A DNA stretch of 37,796 nt, from the NCBI GenBank assembly GCA_938084675.1, contig CALKGM010000024.1:1-37796 (forward strand), written 5' to 3'. The stretch is from Candidatus Poseidoniaceae archaeon (lineage in GTDB: Archaea > Thermoplasmatota > Poseidoniia > Poseidoniales > Poseidoniaceae). A program made the position numbers and the translations under genes. A model generated the notes under the pieces. The model saw only the letters and a list, made by a program, of their open reading frames with translations, ran no database searches and was not told where the DNA came from. This document shows, one piece after another, positions 1 through 8,815 of the stretch. Position 1 is the stretch's first letter. Every line of letters begins with the position of its first letter.

Positions 1-69
1 ATAGAGAGGTCCCAACGTCTCAACAAAACGATCAAAATCGTCCCATTCAGCATCTGAAAGCACCTCCAT
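1..69 (-). CDS. N-terminal fragment of an unidentified protein (cut by the left edge)
   Basis: An ATG at 69 on the minus strand opens a frame that stays open to the window edge and gives 23 residues beginning MEVLSDAEWDDFDRF. A GGAGGGG ribosome binding site lies about 5 nt upstream of the ATG, which is stronger evidence than the short frame itself. It follows the CHAT protein stop by 36 nt on the same strand and so is probably the last visible member of that operon. The fragment is acidic and probably helical. Too little is present to assign a family. Confidence 0.55.
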   Translation of the reverse strand, partial: MEVLSDAEWDDFDRFVETLGPLY

Positions 70-105
70 GTTGCCCCTCCGGAGTTTTCACGGAGGCATG
101 GATGC

Positions 106-3100
106 CTATGAATGTGAGGGTGGTGGTCGGAACCGCTCAGCGTCCTTTCTTTCTTGTTCTGTTAGCAATTCCGGAAAAGTCGCAGCGATTTGACCGAACG
201 GCTTCGCAAGGTGATCCATATTGCTTGTTCCTCTCCACATCAAGGCTGCAACCCTGCTCACACAATGCGCACTTTGAGCACCAAGATAACGGTCCATCTC
301 CTGATCTGTGGCAGAATCATGCCGGAGAATGTGAGTGAAGTTCAAGGTCTCGTTACCCTTAGTCCGTGTTACCTGTCCGAATGCGCTGTCAATCGTTTTA
401 ATCCACGTATCCTCTGGTATTTGTTTCCAGAGGTGTTTTGGGATTTTCTCTCTGATGAATGGTGGCAAGGGGAAAGTTGGATCAAAGGAACGGACCAAAT
501 GAGGTGCAAGTTCTTCTGTTATCCACTTCGGAGGAGATTCAATGTCATTCCAAACACGATCCCTCAATTTCCTCAATTGTCTCGCACGAATTCTCAGGTC
601 TAGATCAGTCCACGTAATGTCATTTCGTCGATGGAGCGCGATGCTACGACTCGCGGCTTCCGACATCAAGGCCTTTCTGAGGTCTAGATTCCTTTTCATT
701 TGGCCCATTTGCACCGCCGTCTCCATGAGGTCTCGAATCCATGACAGTTCAGTTTTGGCGTCACTCTCTTGTTCTAACTCCGCTCGCTGCTGAATCAGCA
801 GTTGGCAGAGGCGGAAGAATTGGAAAAATCGCTCGAAGTCAGGTATTCTGCCACTGTCATCGAATCCTCTGCTGGGAGGTCTCGATAATTGTTCACCTAA
901 CTTTTCCACATGACAGCAAAATGCATGGTATGTGTAGTCCTTGCTCGAGAAAAGTATGTGTCGAAGAAGAATTTGGCCAAAATCGTAGTGCAAGAGCATC
1001 AATTCATGTCTTGACTCTGATTCGATTGAGAGTGCCTCTTTTGAAGCGATTAGGAGGTCGATTTCTCGTTCAGCATGTGATTTAAACATCAACAAATGGT
1101 TTGCTTGGTAATTAATTTCTTTCATTCTCCAAATGATTTCGGATTCTGCGTCATTTTTGAGAAACGTATTTTTTGACTCCTCTTTGAGTTGATTCCATTT
1201 ATCTGTTTTCCAGAATTCATCCATGCTTAGGTATGACCCTTTCAACCATAACTGATAGATGAGGGCCGCTTTGGCTGGATTGGATGTTTGGAATTTGTCC
1301 ATGTGTGCGATGATAAATTCGCCGAGAAATTTGCAAGTTGATATTGAGAGGCTTGGAATCCTGCATCTCAATTCAAACAAGATTGGATCTGGTATTTCTT
1401 CGATTGCGTCCATCATTTTCTTGGGGTTTTTGAACCATATTTTCAATTCATTATCCAGGACGTTGGTTTTTTGGTTGGTTCCTGCCCGAAGGATTGAGAG
1501 TAAGTGTTGGCCAGTGAACTTACGCTTTTCATTCTCAATAGGCTGATTAATTCTAATTTCCATCTCAGGGTTATCGTACCCGTCGGAAAGGTAGGGCATT
1601 TGACCTGTTGGATCGATGGCTAAGAGGGCGTTCATTGCAAAGCGCATTGCTAAAGCAAGATCTTTGTGTTTCTCCCAACGCTTCACCACTTCTGCAACGT
1701 AGGTGTTGATTGTGAAGGCAGTGAACAGTTTTGTGAAGATAGGGTGCTTTGGTAGCGCAGGGTTTTTTGGGTCGTCTAAGTCGATCAGGGCTTGCATATC
1801 CTCATCTGGGATTGTGATGTCTTTCAGGAATGTAGGAATTTTTTCCAGGACTTCGTGAAATTCATCCTCGTTTGGGATTTCATCTGTATCAAACCAATCT
1901 TGTAGGATGTCAAGCGAGCATAGTGTTTCAAAAACACCGCTTTGGGTTTGAACAACACCTTCCTTGGCCAGTTTATCCCAAGCAACCATGCATCGGAGTT
2001 TGCACGCAATCGGTGTTGTGAGTTCAGAAATCATCTGTATGGCAAGGATTTCTTCATCTGAAATGGTTGATAATCGATTCAACAATGGGGCATCTCTGGG
2101 ACATTCCAGCAGGTTCAGATTGGTTTCCGAGTTGACAAAAGAGTCAACAAATTTTGGCATTCCAAAGAATGTGCTGTTCATGCGCACACAAAGGTTCAAA
2201 GCTTCTTCCATGCCAAGTTGAACACCAAAATGAGTTTCCATGTAAACTGCTAAACTAACCGGAGTCATGGTGTGTGGTTTGAGATGAATCAATTCATCCG
2301 GGTCCAAACCATATTTCTCGAAAGGAAACATATACAGACCCATGTGTTCTTGTCTCTCTCTGGTTATGAGGAGTAGAGGAACAACTCTTGAGATTTGCAG
2401 TAATGTTTGAAAAATACCAGTCCCAAAGTGATTGATTAGCACCTCTGTATCGTCGATGATCAATGGTAAGAGCGGGGCTTGGTCAATTCTCTCCAGTTGG
2501 TTTTTGATGGTCTCCACAGTCTTCAGGAGGGGGTCATGTCGTGCTGAATGATAGCAAATTTCAATCAATTCGGCGTCGAAACCAAGAGTTTGAAGCGCGA
2601 GTTTACTGATTGAGGTTTTTCCAGCACAGGCGGGAGCTGACATCAAATACAGTCCCGCGGCTCCCGGCGAAAGGTGCTCACAAATCATGGTATGATTGCG
2701 AATGTCAATGTATGGCGGGTGACGTTCTCCGGGCATGGTTTCGGGGATAATCATGGCTTGAGACGGAATTACACATCCATCCTCTCTGGACTCAAACAGA
2801 GCGTATGCTAACCAACAGGCATCGCGATTTGGATGGAGTGACTTCAAGCCTCGTCGTGCAAAAAGCAAGGCTGAACGAACATCGATTGGAACTGCTTTTT
2901 CGATTGAGATTTGGGGTGTGGCCTGAGTCACATGCTTCCAAAAACCGATGCTGAAATCTCTTGCTGCCACGTCCCAAATCTCCCAACGTGTAGCAACCAC
3001 GGCATCAACGCCTCGAATACAGAATTGTTCTGCGATAGGTCCACTTATGCCGGCAATGTCTGTTTCAACCGAAGTATCTCCACTTTTGCAAGCATTGAGG

Positions 3101-3708
3101 ATGACAAGCCGGGGAGGCCCAGCACGGCAACATGAAGCAACAAATTCTGTTGCTGTTAGTCCTCCTGAGTGACCAATGTATTGCCCGTCTTCGACACTCA
3201 TGTGGCCACAGAAGTGAATAATGTCCCAATGATTGGATGCAAGGATGGATCTGAGATTTTTCGGGTCATCATCTTCACGTGCACAAACAACTGTTGTGTC
3301 AAAGCCTCGTGATTCCATCAGTTGTTGAATTGTGTTTGCCTCTTCTTGCGCTTTTGATAGTTCAATTGAAGACTCCAGATTAATGATCAAAGCCTTCTGG
3401 CTACCCCAGGGCAATCTGGGAATCCTTGTTTCAACCTTGAGGGGAATAACCTCGTACAGCCCTCGGTGGGTGTCTTCGTGCGGTTGAGATTCTTCGATAT
3501 CCTGGTTTGGAATTAATGGATGCATCTCGGGATTTTTTTGATTTCTGACGGCCCAATTCACCCAAAACTTTGCATTTCCACGGAAATCAAGCTCTGAGGC
3601 CACCATCTCACCAAAGGCTTCGTTGAACTGTTCCGCATTGAACTTGTTGGCCCGAATGGATTCTGGTGATCTCCTGTTTGGAGTCGTCCAAATCGAGTTT
3701 ATGAGCAT
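106..3708 (-). CDS. CHAT-domain protease fused to a STAND-like P-loop NTPase
   Basis: A large protein of 1200 residues. An N-terminal region of about 100 residues precedes a CHAT (caspase-like) peptidase domain at roughly 105-310. The catalytic dyad is visible: the His of IIHFCGH near residue 169 and the Cys of VILNACKSG near residue 207. An NTPase module follows, with a Walker A-like SAPACAGKTS at about 357-366 (Ser replaces the usual first Gly) and a Walker B-like LLPLIIDD at about 413-420. The remaining 700 residues look helical with no motif I recognise. The ATG at 3708 lies 2 nt after the upstream stop; a TTG at 3738 would add 10 residues but has no clear ribosome binding site. CHAT proteins joined to NTPase and repeat regions occur in prokaryotic conflict systems (Craspase-type and STAND-coupled), so a sensor-protease role is plausible. 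Substrate and trigger cannot be read from sequence. Confidence 0.8.
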   Translation of the reverse strand: MLINSIWTTPNRRSPESIRANKFNAEQFNEAFGEMVASELDFRGNAKFWVNWAVRNQKNPEMHPLIPNQDIEESQPHEDTHRGLYEVIPLKVETRIPRLPWGSQKALIINLESSIELSKAQEEANTIQQLMESRGFDTTVVCAREDDDPKNLRSILASNHWDIIHFCGHMSVEDGQYIGHSGGLTATEFVASCCRAGPPRLVILNACKSGDTSVETDIAGISGPIAEQFCIRGVDAVVATRWEIWDVAARDFSIGFWKHVTQATPQISIEKAVPIDVRSALLFARRGLKSLHPNRDACWLAYALFESREDGCVIPSQAMIIPETMPGERHPPYIDIRNHTMICEHLSPGAAGLYLMSAPACAGKTSISKLALQTLGFDAELIEICYHSARHDPLLKTVETIKNQLERIDQAPLLPLIIDDTEVLINHFGTGIFQTLLQISRVVPLLLITRERQEHMGLYMFPFEKYGLDPDELIHLKPHTMTPVSLAVYMETHFGVQLGMEEALNLCVRMNSTFFGMPKFVDSFVNSETNLNLLECPRDAPLLNRLSTISDEEILAIQMISELTTPIACKLRCMVAWDKLAKEGVVQTQSGVFETLCSLDILQDWFDTDEIPNEDEFHEVLEKIPTFLKDITIPDEDMQALIDLDDPKNPALPKHPIFTKLFTAFTINTYVAEVVKRWEKHKDLALAMRFAMNALLAIDPTGQMPYLSDGYDNPEMEIRINQPIENEKRKFTGQHLLSILRAGTNQKTNVLDNELKIWFKNPKKMMDAIEEIPDPILFELRCRIPSLSISTCKFLGEFIIAHMDKFQTSNPAKAALIYQLWLKGSYLSMDEFWKTDKWNQLKEESKNTFLKNDAESEIIWRMKEINYQANHLLMFKSHAEREIDLLIASKEALSIESESRHELMLLHYDFGQILLRHILFSSKDYTYHAFCCHVEKLGEQLSRPPSRGFDDSGRIPDFERFFQFFRLCQLLIQQRAELEQESDAKTELSWIRDLMETAVQMGQMKRNLDLRKALMSEAASRSIALHRRNDITWTDLDLRIRARQLRKLRDRVWNDIESPPKWITEELAPHLVRSFDPTFPLPPFIREKIPKHLWKQIPEDTWIKTIDSAFGQVTRTKGNETLNFTHILRHDSATDQEMDRYLGAQSAHCVSRVAALMWRGTSNMDHLAKPFGQIAATFPELLTEQERKDAERFRPPPSHS

Positions 3709-3710
3709 CC

Positions 3711-4163
3711 TCAACGGAATCTGCCCGATTTCATCCAACCAATCAATCGGGGGATAACACTCTCTCGAATTGAACGTCGAACGAGTTTTCTCAAGGCGAT
3801 TGCGATGTTTGTGGTCCTTTTGTGGTAGGAATGGGATTCTTCGGAGGCAATCTTGAACATCATCAAGATAGCGTCGGTTGTACCAAACGTTTCTTCATCC
3901 ATTTTGAGGTAGACTTCGCCTTCATCTGAAATCAAAATACGCTCATCTTCGCTGATGTATCCCCAGGCACGATAGTTGAGGTATGAAGAATCTCGAACGC
4001 CAACTCTCAATGCTGGTTCAGGTGGGCGGAATGTGCCGATGTCGTCCTCGTTCAACGAGACCAGTGGACGTGTATCAGCATCGTAGTCATCGGGTTGCTC
4101 GTTGAGGAGCTTCAGTTTGTCAATCAGGTCATCGGGCAATTCGTCGTTTCTGTTTCTGCTCAT
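3711..4163 (-). CDS. Uncharacterised 150-residue protein of the HNH/CHAT operon
   Basis: The ATG at 4163 overlaps the stop of the upstream HNH gene in an ATGA arrangement, and a GGAGG lies about 8 nt upstream, so the start is well supported. The stop is only 2 nt from the ATG of the CHAT gene, so all three are probably translated as a coupled set. The first half is acidic and polar. A central segment (around SSYLNYRAWGYISEDERIL) could form a small beta domain, and the last 50 residues are basic. There is no signal peptide or membrane segment. I do not recognise the family; position suggests an adaptor or regulator for the neighbouring protease or nuclease, which is inference only. Confidence 0.75.
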   Translation of the reverse strand: MSRNRNDELPDDLIDKLKLLNEQPDDYDADTRPLVSLNEDDIGTFRPPEPALRVGVRDSSYLNYRAWGYISEDERILISDEGEVYLKMDEETFGTTDAILMMFKIASEESHSYHKRTTNIAIALRKLVRRSIRESVIPRLIGWMKSGRFR

Positions 4164-4906
4164 GGTAGCAATCCTCCAAAGAATTCAACCAGCGCTTTGG
4201 CGAAATCCACTTGGTCGCTTTTCGCCTGATTGTGGGTTTCGCAATACAGCGTGAGGTTCCAGATGCGTTGCGGCCCTCCCAAAGAGAAGGGAATGAAACG
4301 GTGGTCGTACTGCAACCTGGTCGTTGCCGTGCATCGTTGCCTGAAGTTGTCGATGTGGGTGCAGCGCCCCCGATCTCGCAAGGCTACGGCAATCTTCACA
4401 TCCTGTGGAATGTGTCTTGAAATCTCTTGATGGAGGATGTTGCGTTGGACGAATCGCATCGCCGTCAAGTAAGCCTCTTCACCTGCTTTGGCGATGATAC
4501 TCACTTCATCACCCTCATCTCTGAGCACGCTTTGTTCGACGGCATGCAACACCTGGTCAAACCGTACATTCCCTAAATTCAGCGACATTGGAGGAGATGG
4601 TTGAGTTGGCGGAACGACCGGTGCAGGAAGTGGTCGTGGTTGCTGAATCAGCAACAAACAATCTTGCATTCCTTCCCAAGCCTTCAGTCGAAATCCGAGT
4701 CCACGAACGAGGTAAATCTGCGAAGAAGGGCGTTTCGGCTTTGGATTCAGTGGGACCATGGCGGCCATGGATTGACTGACCATGGCAGACCATTCCGCAA
4801 CGTGCATACTACGGCGAAATTTCCCTGATTTGACCGTCACTTTGCTGGCGTTGGTGCTGATGTTGAGCGATGCGAATTTGGCCAAAACATCACCACCTCT
4901 CTGCAT
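4160..4906 (-). CDS. HNH endonuclease-domain protein
   Basis: About 248 residues from the ATG at 4906. The last 70 residues form an HNH nuclease module: a region with RDRGRC and a later Cys, then LQYDHRFIPFSLGG carrying the Asp-His pair, then NLTLYCETHNQAKSD carrying the Asn and final His. This order matches HNH families. The first 170 residues are unassigned and may recognise DNA or a partner. A TTG at 4885 has a GAGGTGGTGA ribosome binding site overlapping the upstream stop and is a credible alternative start; a TTG at 4924 is less likely. The stop overlaps the next gene as ATGA. A nuclease operonic with a CHAT protease suggests a defence or selfish-element role, but a stand-alone restriction-like HNH protein is also possible. 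Confidence 0.75.
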   Translation of the reverse strand: MQRGGDVLAKFASLNISTNASKVTVKSGKFRRSMHVAEWSAMVSQSMAAMVPLNPKPKRPSSQIYLVRGLGFRLKAWEGMQDCLLLIQQPRPLPAPVVPPTQPSPPMSLNLGNVRFDQVLHAVEQSVLRDEGDEVSIIAKAGEEAYLTAMRFVQRNILHQEISRHIPQDVKIAVALRDRGRCTHIDNFRQRCTATTRLQYDHRFIPFSLGGPQRIWNLTLYCETHNQAKSDQVDFAKALVEFFGGLLP

Positions 4907-5105
4907 TGGGCAATGTTCGGTCAACCTTCGACCGAACTTTGGTCAACTCTTGGTCAATCTTCGGTCGAACTTCGGTCGAAAAGGCGGCGAGGAGGCCGGT
5001 TGCCTCGTCGATGAGTCCTGCTTGGAGCAAAGCGTGAGCCGACCTGATGGTTGCTTCGAGTTGAGCCACTAGGGTTTGGGGAGTGGAGACTGGTACGTCC
5101 GCCAC
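4890..5105 (-). CDS. Small helical protein at the head of the HNH/CHAT operon
   Basis: About 71 residues if the GTG at 5105 is used; an upstream GTG at 5141 or TTG at 5219 would lengthen it. The body reads as amphipathic helix (STPQTLVAQLEATIRSAHAL) followed by a charged repeat-like tail in which Lys-Val/Ile-Asp units recur. That tail matches a run of short GGTCAA/TTCGGTCGAA direct repeats at about 4919-4980. The stop lies inside the ribosome binding site of the HNH gene, which suggests coupled translation. The start has no clear Shine-Dalgarno sequence, so the N-terminus is uncertain. No family recognised. Confidence 0.5.
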   Translation of the reverse strand: MADVPVSTPQTLVAQLEATIRSAHALLQAGLIDEATGLLAAFSTEVRPKIDQELTKVRSKVDRTLPNAERW

Positions 5106-5173
5106 CAATCTGGAGTCCGTACAGACGCGTGAGTTTCTCACGTAAGGGTGTAGAAGGGTTGCAACGAGTTTTT

Positions 5174-5193
5174 CCGGACAACAGGGTGTCCGG
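5174..5193. repeat. Perfect 7-bp inverted repeat downstream of the transporter gene
   Basis: CCGGACA and TGTCCGG flank a 6-nt loop, 23 nt beyond the stop of the minus-strand transporter gene. A run of five T precedes it on the plus strand. It could be a transcript-end hairpin for the transporter or an operator for the HNH/CHAT operon; the sequence does not decide between these. Confidence 0.4.
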
Positions 5194-5215
5194 ATTTCAC
5201 ATTTTAGAAGATAAC

Positions 5216-7327
5216 TCAAACCCCGGTATTGAGCGTCCGTTCGGTCTCCTCAGGATCGATGAACAAGGCGGTGAGAATCACGAATGTTTCAAGCACGGCA
5301 GCGATGTAGAAGATGGACTGATAGTCGTACTGTGCGGCAAAGATAGGTGCCAGCTGGTAGCCGATGATGGCGGAGAGGTTCATCATTGCCATGTAGCCCG
5401 TGAATTGGGTTCCACCCACTTCGGCCCAGGTGACCCGCATCATCAGAGAATAAGCACAGATGGAGACGATGGCCCAGAGGAAGGTGTGAATGATCCACAC
5501 CAACATCATGAACCAACCTTCGCCCCACATGGAATCAAGCATGCCCCAAGTTAAGGTTGTTAACGAAGCACTGAGGGCCGCAAACATCAGCGCTGATTTC
5601 CCCCCAAAGCGCCGACCAAGTTCGCCACCGGCCATGGCCCCCAACATCGTCACCACAAGGATGATGCCGCCCTTGGTGGCGTTGAACTCTTCTTGTGTCC
5701 ACCCCAATTCTTGGAGGAAGAGCAACGGAAGAATGGGAATGAGAATGAAAGCGAGGGAAATGACGAGGCTGACCACGATACCGAGTTGGGCTGAACGAAC
5801 CGAGAAGGCCGTTCGTATGTTCTTCAAAATGACGCTGAAGTCTCGAACTTCCTCACCGCCTTCCTCGGCCTTTATGACCTTCTCAGCAGCATCAACATCC
5901 TCCCACGGGAAGCGCTTCTCACCAGGACGTTCACGCATAAACAACGGCACCATCATGATGACCACCAAAACCGGAATCTGAATCAAAAAGGCGCCACGAA
6001 TACCCACAACGCCAATGATGGTGCCGAGCCCTGCGCCCCCGATGATCCCACCCAAAGACTTGGCCGTGAACATGTAACTGTTGACACGCTCAAATTCATG
6101 AGATTGGAGCACATCAACAGCAAGGGCGTCGGTTGAAACATCTTGCAGGGCCGTGAACACGTTATAGACAAAAAACAGCGCTCCGAGGAGTGAGATGTTA
6201 TTGGTCAAATCGGGAACCAGCAGCATGGTCACGAGCAGCGCCACCATGCCCGTTTGGGCAATGAGAATCCATGGACGACGGCGTCCAAGAGACGGTACTT
6301 GGAAGCGGTCAATGATGGGGCCCCAAAGGAACTTGAATGACCATGGTAAGGTGCCGAGGGTCAAGAGGTAGGCGAGGTCTCCGGCGTCAGCACCCTCTGC
6401 AGCGAGGAAAGTGACCATCGTCACGGTGATGAAGCCCCATGGGACACCTTGAGCGACGTAGAGGGCTGACAGCGTGATGACACGGGCACGGTAGCTGTCA
6501 ACCAGCGTCTCGCCGTCCGAGGTGGATTCGCCCTCAACGACCTCGGTTTCGGGTTCACCAAAATCAAGGTCAAGATGGAATCGGTCGCGCTGCTTGGTGG
6601 AAATATAAACGACGAGGAAGACAACGGAGAAGATCCATCCTGCAAACAAGAAGACTGGGAGAGAGCCGTCACCGACTGCCATGCTCGTCAACGCTTCACC
6701 ATCTTCGTCGAGAATAGTGAAATCCAAAACGAGCAAACTGACCACGGTGGCCACTTCTTCACCGTCGTCGTTGTGTGAACACAGCGCGCCGTTGAAGGCC
6801 TCCGCATCAACCGTTACAGCCAGATTGTAGGCACCCAAAGCCTCCGCACCAAAGGCCAACTGATCTTCGATTTCACTCATTGTCAATCCTTCGATCACAT
6901 CGGTGAGAAGGGAAGCGTTGTGCCAAGTTAGGTTCACCTCATGGGACCCGGGATTTTCTCCAGACCCCGTAAGGGTCCATTCACCCTTGGTAGCAGTTCC
7001 TGTAATCGTGTCGGGGGCATTGGCCTCGCCACCCGTACAAAGCGGACCTCCGGAGGTCTCGTCTTCACCGTAGGTAAGGGAGAAGAGAACACCCACGACG
7101 TTGCCGCCGGCCGCATCGATGGCTTCGGAGAACGCCGAGGAATCAAGGCTCCACTCAACGGTTGATTCGTCCTGATAATCAGCGGATTTCGTCTCCAATT
7201 CAATGGAGGTCATCGACGACTCTACGGTGTAGGAACCCGTGGATTCGGCATCACCTCCACCGCCGCCAAGGCATCCGGTAAGCGGTGCGAGAACGACCAG
7301 CATCAACAGAAGATGAACCGGTCGCAT
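5216..7327 (-). CDS. Lipoprotein-domain/MFS fusion transporter (AmpG/PAT-like)
   Basis: About 703 residues from the ATG at 7327, chosen because MRPVHLLLMLVVLAPLTGC is a lipoprotein signal with an LTGC lipobox followed by a Gly run. Next comes an extracytoplasmic domain of about 200 residues with few strong motifs, a first membrane segment (around PVFLFAGWIFSVVFLVVYI), a charged cytoplasmic linker, and a 12-helix MFS transporter from about residue 280. The segment containing GTLPWSFKFLWGPIIDRF and GRRRPWI is typical of the AmpG/PAT branch of MFS carriers, whose known members carry muropeptides or acetyl-CoA. The substrate here is unknown. Fusion of a secreted lipidated domain to the carrier is unusual and suggests a tethered substrate-binding or sensing module. 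Confidence 0.85.
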   Translation of the reverse strand: MRPVHLLLMLVVLAPLTGCLGGGGGDAESTGSYTVESSMTSIELETKSADYQDESTVEWSLDSSAFSEAIDAAGGNVVGVLFSLTYGEDETSGGPLCTGGEANAPDTITGTATKGEWTLTGSGENPGSHEVNLTWHNASLLTDVIEGLTMSEIEDQLAFGAEALGAYNLAVTVDAEAFNGALCSHNDDGEEVATVVSLLVLDFTILDEDGEALTSMAVGDGSLPVFLFAGWIFSVVFLVVYISTKQRDRFHLDLDFGEPETEVVEGESTSDGETLVDSYRARVITLSALYVAQGVPWGFITVTMVTFLAAEGADAGDLAYLLTLGTLPWSFKFLWGPIIDRFQVPSLGRRRPWILIAQTGMVALLVTMLLVPDLTNNISLLGALFFVYNVFTALQDVSTDALAVDVLQSHEFERVNSYMFTAKSLGGIIGGAGLGTIIGVVGIRGAFLIQIPVLVVIMMVPLFMRERPGEKRFPWEDVDAAEKVIKAEEGGEEVRDFSVILKNIRTAFSVRSAQLGIVVSLVISLAFILIPILPLLFLQELGWTQEEFNATKGGIILVVTMLGAMAGGELGRRFGGKSALMFAALSASLTTLTWGMLDSMWGEGWFMMLVWIIHTFLWAIVSICAYSLMMRVTWAEVGGTQFTGYMAMMNLSAIIGYQLAPIFAAQYDYQSIFYIAAVLETFVILTALFIDPEETERTLNTGV

Positions 7328-7388
7328 GGACGGAGGGTGAACCTGTTCAACTTCAAGATTGTTCACGCCTGTTTGAGGCGTTCCGCTA

Positions 7389-8330
7389 TCAGTCCGAAGT
7401 TGAAGTGTTGTTGAAGGGATGGTCTTTTGGGCGTTCTCTCCATCCTGTTGGACCGACAATGAAGACGGTGTTTTTGGTTTCAACCCGTGCAGTTGCACGC
7501 TCATCGTAGGTAATGTTGAGGATAGATGAGGAGTTGAGGCGCCCTTCGCCGAGTTTGGGGTGTTCATAGGCATAACCGGAAAGCACATTTCCATCAATTG
7601 AGGCGTCGTTCATCACAACCTCCTCCTTGCTAACATGGCCGGTTTCGTATTGCTCGGAAGCCACCATGTATTTTGCAAGTGCTCGGTAGTCAATCTCAGA
7701 ATCAAGTTCAATTCCAAGGTCAATAAATTCATTCAAAACATCCTCAATGGGGAGGGTTTCGTCTCCAATTTCAGTTAGGATTCGAAGGTACTCACTAGCA
7801 GGAATCGTTCCTGTTCCCGTTGTGTCAAAGACTTGGAACGCCTCGATCAACTCTCTTTCAGCTTCGTTGTCGTGCTCAATATACGCTTGAACATCCTCGG
7901 AAGACTCGTCAAGCGGCTTGATGCGTCCCATGTTGACATGGTCTTCCACATCCCCGTCATCAAAATGGATGAGGCAAGTCCCATCGGGGTTGCTACGAGC
8001 AACTTTACCGGCATAGAAGTGACCGTAATTCTTCCAGTTAACAAAGACCCTTGCACCCTTTTCAAGCGTACGTGGCAGTTCAATTTCTGGCGATGGTGGT
8101 GGGGCTTGCTCAACCACATGACCGAGCATGCCCATCTGCCGGAGGGCAGTGATGACGGCTTCTGTAACCACTGACGGATCATTATGGATCGTCGTGTTGC
8201 TTATTACGTCCCCAGCAATTACGGAGTCCTGCATATTGAGTTGCTGTGAACTCTGGTTTGGAGGGGCGGGAATCCATTCACTTCCGGACCACATCCATTT
8301 GCCATCAGGGCTGATTACTGCGTCGGCCAT
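7389..8330 (-). CDS. Tudor-like and EF-hand domain protein
   Basis: 313 residues from the ATG at 8330; a TTG two codons upstream is not preferred. The N-terminus has a WMWSGSEWIPAPP motif resembling the Trp-rich DUF2510-type repeat. A Tudor/Agenet-like barrel lies near residues 90-145 (KGARVFVNWKNYGHFYAGK and a following FDDGDVEDHV). An EF-hand-like pair covers about 160-225: the first loop, DTTGTGTIPASE, has plausible calcium ligands, while the second is degenerate. The C-terminal 70 residues are unassigned. There is no membrane segment. The protein lies 61 nt upstream of the lipoprotein-MFS gene on the same strand and may be co-transcribed with it. It could be a calcium-responsive adaptor; partner and ligand are unknown. 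Confidence 0.7.
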   Translation of the reverse strand: MADAVISPDGKWMWSGSEWIPAPPNQSSQQLNMQDSVIAGDVISNTTIHNDPSVVTEAVITALRQMGMLGHVVEQAPPPSPEIELPRTLEKGARVFVNWKNYGHFYAGKVARSNPDGTCLIHFDDGDVEDHVNMGRIKPLDESSEDVQAYIEHDNEAERELIEAFQVFDTTGTGTIPASEYLRILTEIGDETLPIEDVLNEFIDLGIELDSEIDYRALAKYMVASEQYETGHVSKEEVVMNDASIDGNVLSGYAYEHPKLGEGRLNSSSILNITYDERATARVETKNTVFIVGPTGWRERPKDHPFNNTSTSD

Positions 8331-8428
8331 AGGCAATGGAAGCGAAACAACCTAACCAAATCTTCGGTATCCGAATTTGTAGAAACGGAAAGATTCGGAA
8401 ATTACGCTAAACACAACGGTGTTTCCAA

Positions 8429-8740
8429 TTACTTCTTGAGTTTACGACCAATAAGGAATCCAAGAACAAGACTGCTTCCAAATACCCCCATTTCAATGAG
8501 ACTGTCCGCCAAATCCTGAGCCTGTCCAACAATAATTTCTGGCGTTTCCAACAAGCCAAAGGTCAATCGGTCCCAGTCGACGATGATGATACTACGTGCC
8601 TCAAGCCACTTAAAAAGAACGATTTGTACAACTAAAAACAATTGAATTAACTTCGTGGCGAGTTGAAGAAGAACACCGAGTATAACTCCAAGAATAACGC
8701 CTTGAAGTATGTTTTCTGCTAGCAATGCACTTATGTCCAT
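8429..8740 (-). CDS. FUN14-family small membrane protein
   Basis: 103 residues from the ATG at 8740. Two hydrophobic stretches (about 12-45 and 80-98) flank a conserved-looking IIIVDWDRL segment. This order, with the VDW motif before the second helix pair and a C-terminal Gly-rich membrane segment ending in basic residues (GRKLKK), matches FUN14-domain proteins found in archaea and in mitochondria. The function in archaea is unknown. A TATA-like AATTATTTTAA is centred about 28 nt upstream of the ATG, which suggests a leaderless transcript and separate control from the photolyase gene upstream. Confidence 0.7.
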   Translation of the reverse strand: MDISALLAENILQGVILGVILGVLLQLATKLIQLFLVVQIVLFKWLEARSIIIVDWDRLTFGLLETPEIIVGQAQDLADSLIEMGVFGSSLVLGFLIGRKLKK

Positions 8741-8763
8741 AATCAATTGGGCAACTCACAGTC

Positions 8764-8774
8764 TTAAAATAATT
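8764..8774 (-). promoter_or_regulatory. TATA-like promoter element of the FUN14 gene
   Basis: AATTATTTTAA on the minus strand, centred about 28 nt before the ATG at 8740. This is the archaeal TATA-to-start distance, so the transcript could begin at or next to the start codon. No ribosome binding site is seen, which fits a leaderless mRNA. Confidence 0.45.
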
Positions 8775-8815
8775 CTTGACAGAAAGAGAACTTTTATTTC
8801 ATCTGATGCAGAACA

